From Neptuniibacter sp. (GTDB taxonomy: Bacteria > Pseudomonadota > Gammaproteobacteria > Pseudomonadales > Balneatricaceae), in NCBI GenBank assembly GCA_030149405.1, contig JASBRM010000101.1, forward strand, positions 1 to 5,719: a stretch of DNA of 5,719 bases, read 5' to 3'. Positions 1 to 5,719 of the stretch are shown piece after piece (the first letter of the stretch is position 1; each line of letters begins with the position of its first letter). The position numbers and the translations under genes were made by a program. The notes below the pieces were generated by a model that did no database searches, had not been told where the DNA came from, and saw only the letters and a list, made by a program, of their open reading frames with translations.

Positions 1-31
1 CACCTTTCCACCAATCGAGCGGTTTATCCAT
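1..31 (-). CDS. Start of a probable GH13 alpha-glucosidase, cut by the window edge
   Basis: Only ten codons are visible, reading MDKPLDWWKG from an ATG at 31-29, followed by a codon beginning with G. Many GH13 alpha-glucosidases and oligo-1,6-glucosidases begin with a short variable stretch, then WW(K/R)G(A/G)VIYQIYPRSF, and this fragment matches the opening of that pattern. A well-placed ribosome site (AAGGTGG, 9 nt upstream) supports a true start. It lies 44 bp behind the mutarotase on the same strand, so it is probably the fourth gene of the edd-glk-mutarotase run. An enzyme releasing glucose from maltose-like oligosaccharides would feed Glk directly. The start codon is well supported; the product is inferred from four diagnostic residues plus context and could be another GH13 subfamily. 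Confidence 0.6.
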   Translation of the reverse strand, partial: MDKPLDWWKG

Positions 32-40
32 AAATAAAAA

Positions 41-47
41 CCACCTT
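41..47 (-). promoter_or_regulatory. Ribosome binding site of the edge gene
   Basis: On the minus strand AAGGTGG (one mismatch to AAGGAGG) sits 9 nt before the ATG at 31-29. It lies in the short gap after the mutarotase stop codon and is the main reason to believe that the ten visible codons are the beginning of a real gene. Confidence 0.6.
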
Positions 48-75
48 CACTGATTCAAGAACAAGTCGAAGCCGA

Positions 76-495
76 CTACCGTTTCAATGAGATTTTTGTT
101 TCAATGAAACACGAAGCCCCAGCGGAAAGGCGAACGGCATCAAAAGCTTCGGTATTTGCAGTTTCCACACACACAAACGAATTCCCCTGGCTTTCCCCTA
201 CATCCACTATAGACTCAGCGCTAGCGCCAGGATTCCAAACCACAGTCGAAGCGCTATTCGTATGCTGAACAAGCATGGATCTGCCCCAGGCATTATCGAC
301 AATCTCTGTATCCGCCCCATTTAAGTAGATTCGATCAGTTGCCTTGGAGATATTAAGCTCCCCCTCTTGGGTGGAAGTCTGATTTGATAGGTTTTTATCG
401 ACATAACGACAGCCTGACAGACCTCTGATTTCCATATTTTCCAATCCAGAAACTGACAAATAGGTATGCAATGCCTGAGTGATCGTTATCTGCAC
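76..495 (-). CDS. C-terminal half of the YeaD-like mutarotase
   Basis: This 139-residue stretch is in frame with the upstream half and holds QALHTY, DRIYLN, WNPG and FVCVE, the C-terminal core of the family. The first usable codon after the stop is GTG at 495-493, but the only purine-rich ribosome-like sequence (GAGG) touches that codon directly, which is too close for good initiation. Independent translation is therefore unlikely, though re-initiation so near the stop is possible. The frame ends with TAG at 78-76. Confidence 0.7.
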   Translation of the reverse strand: MQITITQALHTYLSVSGLENMEIRGLSGCRYVDKNLSNQTSTQEGELNISKATDRIYLNGADTEIVDNAWGRSMLVQHTNSASTVVWNPGASAESIVDVGESQGNSFVCVETANTEAFDAVRLSAGASCFIETKISLKR

Positions 496-501
496 CTCAG
501 A

Positions 502-960
502 TCAATTATGTGTACTTATACGAATACTGATTGATTGACTATCAACAACAATATCTTCTTGAATGCTCAGGCCTGGATATATGTCATGTGCTGGTTTTAA
601 GGTTAAATGCCCCCCTACCGAAGAAAACTCCTGAGAGGTAACTATCCAATCAGAGGTTCGCGCCACCCCATGAAATGGTTGAGACGAATCAACAGGGTTC
701 TCAGCAAACCAAGGCCAACAGATTGGAACACCTCCACGAATTGTGGCAGGGTATGATTTCAATCGTTCAGACAACCACAAAACAGGTTTCTGCCCCTGCG
801 GTCTAAAAAAAACTACCTGACCACCATGAAACGAATACGCTAATTCACCCCATTGATGCTTCTCCACACCGACAGAGAAACCATGCCATTCAATCAGATA
901 ACTGCCTATCTCCAGGCCATCGATAAAGTTCTGCAAAGTCACCTTTGACACACTTTTCAC
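502..960 (-). CDS. N-terminal half of the YeaD-like mutarotase
   Basis: This 152-residue open stretch ends at the TGA in 504-502. It contains the sugar-phosphate side of the fold (RGGVPICWPWF) and H97 but lacks the second histidine and the catalytic-type glutamate, so on its own it should be inactive. Its start depends on glk: the GTG at 960-958 shares bases with the glk TGA, which implies coupled translation. Confidence 0.75.
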   Translation of the reverse strand: MKSVSKVTLQNFIDGLEIGSYLIEWHGFSVGVEKHQWGELAYSFHGGQVVFFRPQGQKPVLWLSERLKSYPATIRGGVPICWPWFAENPVDSSQPFHGVARTSDWIVTSQEFSSVGGHLTLKPAHDIYPGLSIQEDIVVDSQSISIRISTHN

Positions 961-1919
961 CCTTTAACATTGGCATTATTCAGCGCTGCTGCCGCGCCAA
1001 GAAGACCTGGATTTTCAGCTACACATAAACAAACCGGTACTGATTCTAAATAGGAAGCAAAGCGACCTTTATCCTTAAAGCCTGCCATAAATTCACTTTC
1101 AAGCAGGAAGTCATTCATTCTTGGTAAAATACCACCACAGAGATAAACCCCACCAAGAGCACCAATATTTAAGACGCTATCACCAGCAACAGCGCCTAAA
1201 ATGCGACAGAAATCGTTCAGGGTTTGAACTGCTAATGTATCCACTCCAAGAAGAGCTGCATCAGTCACCTCTTTAGGGCTAAACAGTTCTTGCTGAACAC
1301 CTTCTATTTCACACAGCGCACTGTATATATTTACCAGACCAATGCCACACAAAAGCCGCTCTACAGAAACGCGACCAAATTTTTCTCGCAGGATGCGCCA
1401 TATCTCAACTTCTCTCTCACTAACAGGAGCAAAACTGATATGACCTCCCTCAGTAGACAACTGAATCCAACCGTCCCCAGCAGGCACAAGCGCAGATACA
1501 CCTAACCCAGTACCAGGACCTATAACCAATCTCGGTTTACTGCTGAATTCACCAGAATTTATGCGGAGACGTTCTTCTTCAGGGACATGCAACATGCCCA
1601 ATGCCATGGCAGTAAAGTCATTGACTATTTTCAGACTGTTCACACCAAGCACATCAGCCAGACCCGCGCGAGTAATGCACCAATGATTATTGGTCATATC
1701 GATCTCTTCACGATCAACTGGACACGCAAATGCAAGGCATGCACGGCTCACCTCCGATACGGAAACTTTATCCAGATACACCCGGCAAGCTTCATCGATA
1801 TTGGAGTAATCCGCGCATTGCAATGTTAGCTCCTGCTCCACCTGAGTAGCGCCTTCTGGAACCAAAGCAAACCGCGCGTTAGTTCCACCAACATCACACA
1901 CCAATGCGTAACTGGTCAT
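957..1919 (-). CDS. glk: Glucokinase (E. coli Glk type)
   Basis: This cytoplasmic enzyme phosphorylates glucose to glucose-6-phosphate with ATP. The 320 residues match the length of E. coli Glk (about 321). Visible landmarks are the phosphate-1 loop [11 protein letters not shown] (9-19), the catalytic ND in [11 protein letters not shown] (N100, D101), the phosphate-2 loop [11 protein letters not shown] (134-144), the sugar-binding [11 protein letters not shown] (E157, H160), E187 in VERLLCG, and the adenosine-binding region [13 protein letters not shown] (256-268). The C-terminal [12 protein letters not shown] is typical of this group and sets it apart from ROK-type glucokinases. The ATG at 1919 overlaps the edd stop as ATGA, with GGAG 8 nt upstream inside edd; the TGA overlaps the mutarotase GTG. 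It is intact with no missing key residue. Placement between edd and the mutarotase fits a glucose-feeding operon. Confidence 0.97.
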   Translation of the reverse strand: MTSYALVCDVGGTNARFALVPEGATQVEQELTLQCADYSNIDEACRVYLDKVSVSEVSRACLAFACPVDREEIDMTNNHWCITRAGLADVLGVNSLKIVNDFTAMALGMLHVPEEERLRINSGEFSSKPRLVIGPGTGLGVSALVPAGDGWIQLSTEGGHISFAPVSEREVEIWRILREKFGRVSVERLLCGIGLVNIYSALCEIEGVQQELFSPKEVTDAALLGVDTLAVQTLNDFCRILGAVAGDSVLNIGALGGVYLCGGILPRMNDFLLESEFMAGFKDKGRFASYLESVPVCLCVAENPGLLGAAAALNNANVKG

Positions 1920-3742
1920 CCATTAATCTCCGAAAAATCAAATACAGTAGCGCCTTCTTCAGAACAACTCATCTGATTACGGAATGAGGAGAATAACTCC
2001 CTGCCCATAGCCATATGATACTCAACAGGAATAGAGGCTGTTTCCACAGAACGCGACTGCCATTGATCATCAGCAAGCAACTGTAAAGTTCCGTTAACAC
2101 CATCCAGCCTGATCAAATCACCATCCTGAACTTTAGAAAGGGGGCCGCCTTCTATTGCTTCTGGCCAAACATGAATGGCCGCTGGCACCTTGCCCGACGC
2201 CCCTGACATTCGACCATCTGTTACCAGAGCAACCTTGAAACCACGGTCCTGCAACACCCCCAAATAAGGCGTTAGCTTGTGCAGTTCAGGCATGCCTATC
2301 GCTTTAGGCCCCTGATTACGAACAACCGCGATAAAATCTTTATCAAGATCTCCTCTTTTGAAAGCTTCAGCAATATCGTCCTGATTCTCGAAAACAATCG
2401 CCGGAGCTTCAACAACCCGATGCTGTTCTGCAACCGCAGATGTTTTAATCACCCCACGGCCTAAATTACCCTCTAAAACTTTTACGCCACCATCACTGCT
2501 AAATGCCTCTGAGACAGGTGCTAAAACAGCTTTATCCAGAGATAAGCTCGCAGCATCTTTCCAATGGATTTCCCCATCCAACAGAAATGGCTCCTGAGTA
2601 TATTTTGATAAGCCTTTGCCCATAATGGTCATAACATCTTCATGCAAATAACCCGCAGCCAGCAATTCACGAATCAAAAAACCAACGCCACCAGCAGCAT
2701 GGAAATGATTTATATCAGCTTCTCCATTCGGGTAAACCCTTGCCAATAAAGGAACAACAGATGAAAGCTCTGAGAAATCATCCCAATTTATGACTATACC
2801 GGCGGCACGGGCTATAGCGACAATATGCATCGTATGGTTTGTAGAACCACCCGTTGCCAGCAATGCAACTATGGCATTTACAATCGAACGCTCGTCAACA
2901 ATTTCATAGAGTGGAGTAAAGCGACCGTTTTTAGCTGTCAGTTTCACAGCTTTTTGAGCAGCTTCACGGGTTAACGCATCCCTCAAAGGAGTGCCCGGAT
3001 TAACAAAAGTTCCACCCGGCAAATGCAAACCCATAACCTCAACAACCATCTGGTTTGTATTCGCAGTCCCGTAAAAGGTACAAGTCCCGGCACTGTGGTA
3101 GGAGTCTGACTCACACTGCAACAATTCCTCACGCCCTACTTTACCTTCAGCATACTCCTGCCTGATACGTGCCTTCTCTTTATTAGGCAACCCACTTTGC
3201 ATAGGCCCAGCAGGTACAAACACCGTTGGCAGGTGCCCGAAGCGCAGAGCACCAATTAACAGACCGGGAACAATTTTGTCACAGACACCAAGGTACAGTG
3301 CAGCGTCAAACATATTGTGTGAAAGTCCAATGGCCGTAGACATAGCAATCACATCACGGCTGAATAAGCTCAGGTCCATGCCTGGCTGCCCCTGCGTAAC
3401 GCCATCACACATTGCTGGCACGCCTGCAGCTACCTGAGCAACAGAACCCATTTCACGCACAGCACTACGTATTAAATCAGGGTAGACTTCGAAAGGTTGA
3501 TGGGCTGAAAGCATATCGTTATAGGAATTGACGATAGCTACATTGACAGCATTTGTAAGTTTAAGCGCCTGCTTATCAGACTGCCCACAGGCAGCAAAAC
3601 CATGCGCGAGATTCCCACAGGAGAGGCTAGAGCGATGCACCCCTTTCTCTTCAGCCTTCTTCATTTGATCCAGATACGCGCTACGACTGTCTTTGCTTCG
3701 CTCACAAATACGTGCTGTAACACTTTCTACAATGGGATGCAT
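1916..3742 (-). CDS. edd: 6-phosphogluconate dehydratase, Entner-Doudoroff pathway
   Basis: Edd converts 6-phosphogluconate to 2-keto-3-deoxy-6-phosphogluconate using an iron-sulfur cluster, in the cytoplasm. The protein has 608 residues, against about 603 for E. coli Edd. It belongs to the IlvD/Edd family: [17 protein letters not shown] (41-57), [11 protein letters not shown] (112-122), GVCDKIVPG with the cluster cysteine C154, [14 protein letters not shown] with C221, [12 protein letters not shown] (296-307), and [19 protein letters not shown] (507-525). The N-terminus ([17 protein letters not shown]) matches the E. coli pattern and supports the ATG at 3742, which has GAGGAG 8 nt upstream. 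Edd rather than IlvD or gluconate dehydratase is supported by the [11 protein letters not shown] and [13 protein letters not shown] segments. It is the first gene of the minus-strand run and is divergent from pgi. No damage is seen. Confidence 0.98.
   Translation of the reverse strand: MHPIVESVTARICERSKDSRSAYLDQMKKAEEKGVHRSSLSCGNLAHGFAACGQSDKQALKLTNAVNVAIVNSYNDMLSAHQPFEVYPDLIRSAVREMGSVAQVAAGVPAMCDGVTQGQPGMDLSLFSRDVIAMSTAIGLSHNMFDAALYLGVCDKIVPGLLIGALRFGHLPTVFVPAGPMQSGLPNKEKARIRQEYAEGKVGREELLQCESDSYHSAGTCTFYGTANTNQMVVEVMGLHLPGGTFVNPGTPLRDALTREAAQKAVKLTAKNGRFTPLYEIVDERSIVNAIVALLATGGSTNHTMHIVAIARAAGIVINWDDFSELSSVVPLLARVYPNGEADINHFHAAGGVGFLIRELLAAGYLHEDVMTIMGKGLSKYTQEPFLLDGEIHWKDAASLSLDKAVLAPVSEAFSSDGGVKVLEGNLGRGVIKTSAVAEQHRVVEAPAIVFENQDDIAEAFKRGDLDKDFIAVVRNQGPKAIGMPELHKLTPYLGVLQDRGFKVALVTDGRMSGASGKVPAAIHVWPEAIEGGPLSKVQDGDLIRLDGVNGTLQLLADDQWQSRSVETASIPVEYHMAMGRELFSSFRNQMSCSEEGATVFDFSEING
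1928..1931 (-). promoter_or_regulatory. Ribosome binding site of glk, inside edd
   Basis: GGAG on the minus strand ends 8 nt before the glk ATG and lies within the last codons of edd. With the ATGA overlap it indicates that ribosomes finishing edd can start glk directly. Confidence 0.55.
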
Positions 3743-3750
3743 AGACGCTA

Positions 3751-3756
3751 CTCCTC
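3751..3756 (-). promoter_or_regulatory. Ribosome binding site of edd
   Basis: GAGGAG on the minus strand lies 8 nt before the edd ATG at 3742-3740. The strength and spacing are good, and they fix the start chosen for edd. Confidence 0.75.
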
Positions 3757-3781
3757 TACTGAGATAGTTCTATCAATACAG

Positions 3782-3821
3782 AAGCATATCTCTATTGTTC
3801 TTTTATTAATCACATATGCTT
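3782..3821 (-). repeat. Inverted repeat in the putative edd leader
   Basis: AAGCATAT (3782-3789) and ATATGCTT (3814-3821) are perfect 8-bp inverted arms separated by 24 bp. In the edd transcript they could pair as a stem with a large A-rich loop; as DNA they could be two half-sites or outer operators. The loop contains AAGAACAA on the minus strand (3802-3795), which fits the AANAANAA pattern of Crc/Hfq catabolite repression sites in pseudomonads. AT-rich 8-bp arms can occur by chance, so a function is only suggested. Confidence 0.4.
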
Positions 3822-3846
3822 AAACCCAGTAAAACCACTCGCTTCA

Positions 3847-3855
3847 ATGATAGCA
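3847..3855 (-). promoter_or_regulatory. Alternative proximal promoter element for edd
   Basis: The minus strand reads TGCTATCAT, an extended -10 form (TGnTATCAT, 5 of 6 to TATAAT). A good -35 at 17 bp is lacking. TTGACT at 3860-3855 overlaps it and has only a weak -10 match downstream. This is a fallback if the palindrome-linked promoter farther upstream is not the one used. Confidence 0.25.
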
Positions 3856-3895
3856 GTCAACCAATTCTTAGCGCAGCAGGAAGCTGGATTTAGAG

Positions 3896-3911
3896 AATAT
3901 TACGTAATATT
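3896..3911. promoter_or_regulatory. Operator-like palindrome 1 (perfect 16 bp)
   Basis: AATATTACGTAATATT is a perfect palindrome centred on CG. Even-length palindromes with a central CG are common for LacI-family sugar repressors; the half-site ATTAC/GTAAT also resembles HexR operators (TGTAAT-N3-ATTACA), but the half-site spacing differs. It overlaps the -10 and spacer of a candidate minus-strand promoter for edd. The block AATATTAC is repeated exactly 10 bp on (3906-3913), giving a second overlapping palindrome GTAATATTAC at 3904-3913. The regulator is not in the window. Confidence 0.6.
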
Positions 3912-3925
3912 ACACAAATAAACAA
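3897..3925 (-). promoter_or_regulatory. Candidate edd operon promoter
   Basis: On the minus strand TTGTTT (3925-3920) is followed after 17 bp by TAATAT (3902-3897), a moderate sigma-70 pair. Its -10 half lies inside palindrome 1, so a bound repressor would block it. It would give edd a leader of roughly 150 nt carrying the inverted repeat at 3782-3821. It is chosen for its fit with the operator and its mirror position to the pgi promoter; base matches alone would not settle it. Confidence 0.4.
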
Positions 3926-3934
3926 CATTAACAC

Positions 3935-3962
3935 TTGCTTTTTGCTAAATATTACGTAAATT
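3935..3962 (+). promoter_or_regulatory. Candidate pgi promoter
   Basis: TTGCTT (3935-3940) and TAAATT (3957-3962) are separated by 16 bp and form a plausible sigma-70 pair, leaving a leader of about 55 nt before pgi. Palindrome 2 covers the spacer end and the -10, which is where a repressor would act. Confidence 0.45.
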
Positions 3963-3963
3963 A
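3948..3963. promoter_or_regulatory. Operator-like palindrome 2 (imperfect)
   Basis: AATATTACGTAAATTA shares its first 12 bases with palindrome 1, including the perfect TTACGTAA core (3952-3959); the outer right arm has decayed. Its centre is 52 bp from that of palindrome 1, close to five helical turns, so both sites face the same side of DNA. It sits over the candidate pgi -10. Confidence 0.55.
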
Positions 3964-4013
3964 TGCATGCCTGATAACTTGCTCCGCATACAAAGACCTA
4001 AAACAATTAACAC

Positions 4014-4019
4014 AGGAGG
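4014..4019 (+). promoter_or_regulatory. Ribosome binding site of pgi
   Basis: AGGAGG is a perfect anti-16S match, 5 nt before the pgi ATG. The spacing is on the short side but functional, and it fixes the start at 4025. Confidence 0.85.
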
Positions 4020-4024
4020 CTTAA

Positions 4025-5671
4025 ATGTCTCACATATGCGATACAGAAGCATGGCAGCTCCTTAAACAACATGCCGCAAATGCTAACAATCAACACCTAC
4101 GAGATTTGTTTGCCAACGACCCGGAACGCTTCAATACCTTTTCGCTGAAAACCCAAAATATCCTTCTCGACTTCTCGAAGAACCTGATAACCACTGAAAT
4201 TCTCACCAACTTACTGACGCTTGCAAAAGAAGCCGGAGTCGAAGAAAAAAGGGAGAGAATGTTCCACGGCGCAAAAATTAACACAACTGAAAATCGGGCT
4301 GTTTTACATACAGCACTTCGTAATCGTACCAACACTCCTGTTTTTGTTGATAATGAAAACGTAATGGATGCCGTAAATCACGAACTTAACCGCATGAAAG
4401 AGTTCGTCAATTCGGTACGAAAAGGTCGCAGAAGAGGTTATTCAGGAAAGCGTATAACCGACGTGGTCAATATAGGCATAGGGGGCTCTGACCTCGGACC
4501 TCGCATGGTTACACAAGCACTGAAACCTTACGCAGATGATCGCATCAATGTTCACTTCGTTTCTAATGTTGACGGAGTAGAGATAGCTAACGTCTTACGT
4601 CCCTTAAACCCCGAAAGAGTGTTATTTGTCGTCGCGTCAAAAACATTTACTACCAGCGAGACCATGACCAATGCTCAAACGGCTCGAAACTGGCTCATGT
4701 CCTCTGCTTTTGATGAGCGAGCAGTAGCCAAGCACTTTGTAGCGGTTTCAAGCAATACAGACGCAGTTAAGGCCTTTGGCATAAGCCCGGACAACACCTT
4801 CCAAATGTGGGACTGGGTTGGTGGACGCTTCTCTCTCTGGTCTGTAATCGGGTTACCTATTGCACTTTATCTTGGCTTCAAGCAGTTTGAAGAACTTCTC
4901 ACCGGGGCTCACGAAATGGACATCCATTTCCGAGATGAACCCCTAGAGAAGAACATGCCCACACTGCTGGCACTGATGGGAATATGGAACAGCACATTTC
5001 TGGGCCACACTACACAAGCGATCCTTCCATACGACTGGCCTCTGGCCCGCTTTTCAGCCTATCTTCAGCAGGCCGAAATGGAAAGCAACGGCAAATCAAT
5101 AAACAAGGATGGCGAACCCGTAGCTTATACCACCGTACCAGTGATCTGGGGCGCCCTCGGCATTGATGGCCAACATGCCTTTTATCAATACCTGCACCAA
5201 AGCAACACAATTGTTCCTGCCGATTTCATTGGATCTGTAGAAAGCAGCACTCCCGTCAGAGGCCATCATGAGAATTTAATGGCCAATTTCTTCGCACAAA
5301 CAGAAGCCCTAATGAATGGGATTGATCCTGACGAGGTAAGAAGTAACTTATCAATCAACAACCTCTCCGAGAGTGAAGTGGAACGCTTAACACCTCATAA
5401 AGTTCACTCAGGCAACAGACCGACCAATACAATCCTACTTCAACGACTGGACCCAAGGACTTTGGGGGCTCTGATAGCTCTCTATGAACACAAAATTTTT
5501 GTCCAGGGGGTTATTTGGGAGATCTGCTCTTTTGACCAATGGGGAGTTGAGCTTGGAAAAACTCTGGCCAAGCAAATCCTACCTGAGCTTATAGACAAAG
5601 ATACTAATGAGCTACACGACAGCTCGACCTTCAACTTAATCGAATATTTCAAATCAAAGCGAGGTACGTAA
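4025..5671 (+). CDS. pgi: Glucose-6-phosphate isomerase
   Basis: Pgi interconverts glucose-6-phosphate and fructose-6-phosphate in the cytoplasm, joining the glucose and fructose/gluconeogenic pools to the Entner-Doudoroff entry. The 548 residues match E. coli Pgi (549). Landmarks are VVNIGIGGSDLGPRMV (147-162), VASKTFTTSETMTNAQ (203-218) for phosphate binding, DWVGGRFSLWSVIGLPIAL (263-281) with R268, QQAEMESNGKS with catalytic-type E353, DGQHAFYQ with H384, and GVIWEICSFDQWGVELGK with K512. All the key catalytic residues are present. Local departures from the usual sequence occur next to H384: WGA-L-GID where WGEPGTN is common, and HQS where HQG is usual. The gene stands alone on the plus strand, divergent from edd, and probably shares its regulator through the intervening palindromes. 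It ends with TAA at 5669-5671. Confidence 0.98.
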   Translation: MSHICDTEAWQLLKQHAANANNQHLRDLFANDPERFNTFSLKTQNILLDFSKNLITTEILTNLLTLAKEAGVEEKRERMFHGAKINTTENRAVLHTALRNRTNTPVFVDNENVMDAVNHELNRMKEFVNSVRKGRRRGYSGKRITDVVNIGIGGSDLGPRMVTQALKPYADDRINVHFVSNVDGVEIANVLRPLNPERVLFVVASKTFTTSETMTNAQTARNWLMSSAFDERAVAKHFVAVSSNTDAVKAFGISPDNTFQMWDWVGGRFSLWSVIGLPIALYLGFKQFEELLTGAHEMDIHFRDEPLEKNMPTLLALMGIWNSTFLGHTTQAILPYDWPLARFSAYLQQAEMESNGKSINKDGEPVAYTTVPVIWGALGIDGQHAFYQYLHQSNTIVPADFIGSVESSTPVRGHHENLMANFFAQTEALMNGIDPDEVRSNLSINNLSESEVERLTPHKVHSGNRPTNTILLQRLDPRTLGALIALYEHKIFVQGVIWEICSFDQWGVELGKTLAKQILPELIDKDTNELHDSSTFNLIEYFKSKRGT

Positions 5672-5719
5672 CACAACAAATCAATCATCCTTTCTAGTTT
5701 AAAAGTCTCGGATAGAGGG
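5672..5719. other. Non-coding tail after pgi
   Basis: The last 48 bp show no hairpin with a T-run, no ribosome site and no convincing reading frame. If pgi has its own terminator it lies beyond the window. Confidence 0.6.

Larger units (their letters stand above)
76..960 (-). pseudogene. yeaD: D-hexose-6-phosphate mutarotase (YeaD family) interrupted by an in-frame TGA
   Basis: The two halves (960-502 and 495-76) lie in the same frame and together make a 294-residue protein, the normal length for YeaD-type aldose-1-epimerase-fold enzymes, which equilibrate the alpha and beta anomers of glucose-6-P and related sugar phosphates in the cytoplasm. Family landmarks run in order across the break: HGGQV (45-49), IRGGVPICWPWF (74-85), the catalytic-type His in PFHGVAR (H97), the second conserved His in QALHTY (H165), WNPG, and FVCVE with the catalytic-type Glu (E266). 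Only codon 153 is a stop; ten residue positions separate N152 from ALH, the same as in E. coli YeaD as I remember it, so nothing is inserted or deleted. The GTG start at 960 overlaps the glk stop (GTGA); a second GTG three codons later (951-949) is better spaced from AAAGG and could be the real start. A sequencing error cannot be excluded. Confidence 0.85.
3743..4024. other. Divergent edd/pgi regulatory region
   Basis: This 282-bp AT-rich gap is the only sizeable non-coding stretch. From left to right it holds the edd ribosome site, an 8+8-bp inverted repeat, a candidate proximal edd promoter element, a pair of TTACGTAA-centred palindromes with back-to-back candidate promoters, and the pgi leader with its ribosome site. 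Short open frames crossing it show no ribosome site and no recognisable protein, so I see no gene in it. Confidence 0.85.

Noticed and set aside
502..504. TGA as a recoded codon (selenocysteine or a variant genetic code)
   Set aside because: edd and glk end in TGA at tight overlaps, so TGA is a normal stop here, and the family has no conserved Cys at this loop position. No supporting downstream hairpin was identified by eye.
1290..1829. Plus-strand open frames at 1290-1505 and 1587-1829
   Set aside because: They are antisense to glk, lack ribosome sites and recognisable protein features, and are explained by the coding bias of the opposite strand.
3602..3823. Plus-strand 73-codon open frame running from edd into the intergenic region
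   Set aside because: It is mostly antisense to the edd start, has no good ribosome site and no family resemblance, and crosses the edd ribosome site and leader.
3896..3911. Palindrome 1 as a definite HexR site
   Set aside because: HexR is an attractive regulator for edd/glk/pgi, but its known operators space GTAAT and ATTAC by about three bases, whereas here the half-sites abut. It is kept only as a possibility.
4090..4335. Minus-strand open frame inside pgi
   Set aside because: It is a shadow of the well-supported pgi frame with no independent start signal; the same holds for the other antisense frames in pgi (5010-5210, 5482-5688) and the out-of-phase frame at 4984-5166.
5672..5719. Rho-independent terminator after pgi
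   Set aside because: No GC-rich stem followed by a T-run is visible in these 48 bases.

Overview
This window carries a compact glucose catabolism locus, most likely chromosomal and from a marine-type gammaproteobacterium. That placement is an inference. It rests on the protein families (E. coli-type Glk, Edd, YeaD and a 548-residue Pgi close to the E. coli form) and on the moderate, slightly AT-rich base composition. No species is claimed. The strands are almost fully coding, there is no mobile element, tRNA, rRNA or CRISPR, and the longest non-coding stretch is the 282-bp divergent region at 3743-4024.

The minus strand, read right to left, holds an operon-like run. It starts with edd (6-phosphogluconate dehydratase, 3742-1916), then glk (glucokinase, 1919-957), then a YeaD-family hexose-6-phosphate mutarotase (960-76), and finally the first ten codons of a gene at 31-1 that looks like a GH13 alpha-glucosidase. 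The edd/glk and glk/mutarotase junctions are 4-bp stop/start overlaps, so translation is probably coupled. The plus strand carries pgi (glucose-6-phosphate isomerase, 4025-5671), transcribed divergently from edd.

Together the genes describe a short route. Alpha-glucosidase would release glucose from oligosaccharides, Glk phosphorylates it, the mutarotase would equilibrate the anomers, and Pgi links glucose-6-P with fructose-6-P. Edd commits 6-phosphogluconate to the Entner-Doudoroff pathway. The genes for zwf, pgl and eda are not in the window.

Two things stand out. First, the mutarotase reading frame is interrupted by one in-frame TGA (502-504) with no other damage, so it is either a very recent pseudogene, a sequencing error or a read-through case. 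Second, the edd/pgi intergenic region contains two TTACGTAA-centred palindromes, one a perfect 16-bp AATATTACGTAATATT. Their centres are 52 bp apart and each overlaps a candidate divergent promoter. This looks like a shared operator pair for a local sugar regulator not encoded here. I see no evidence of a wholly new system; the rest is a well-formed but ordinary central metabolism locus.
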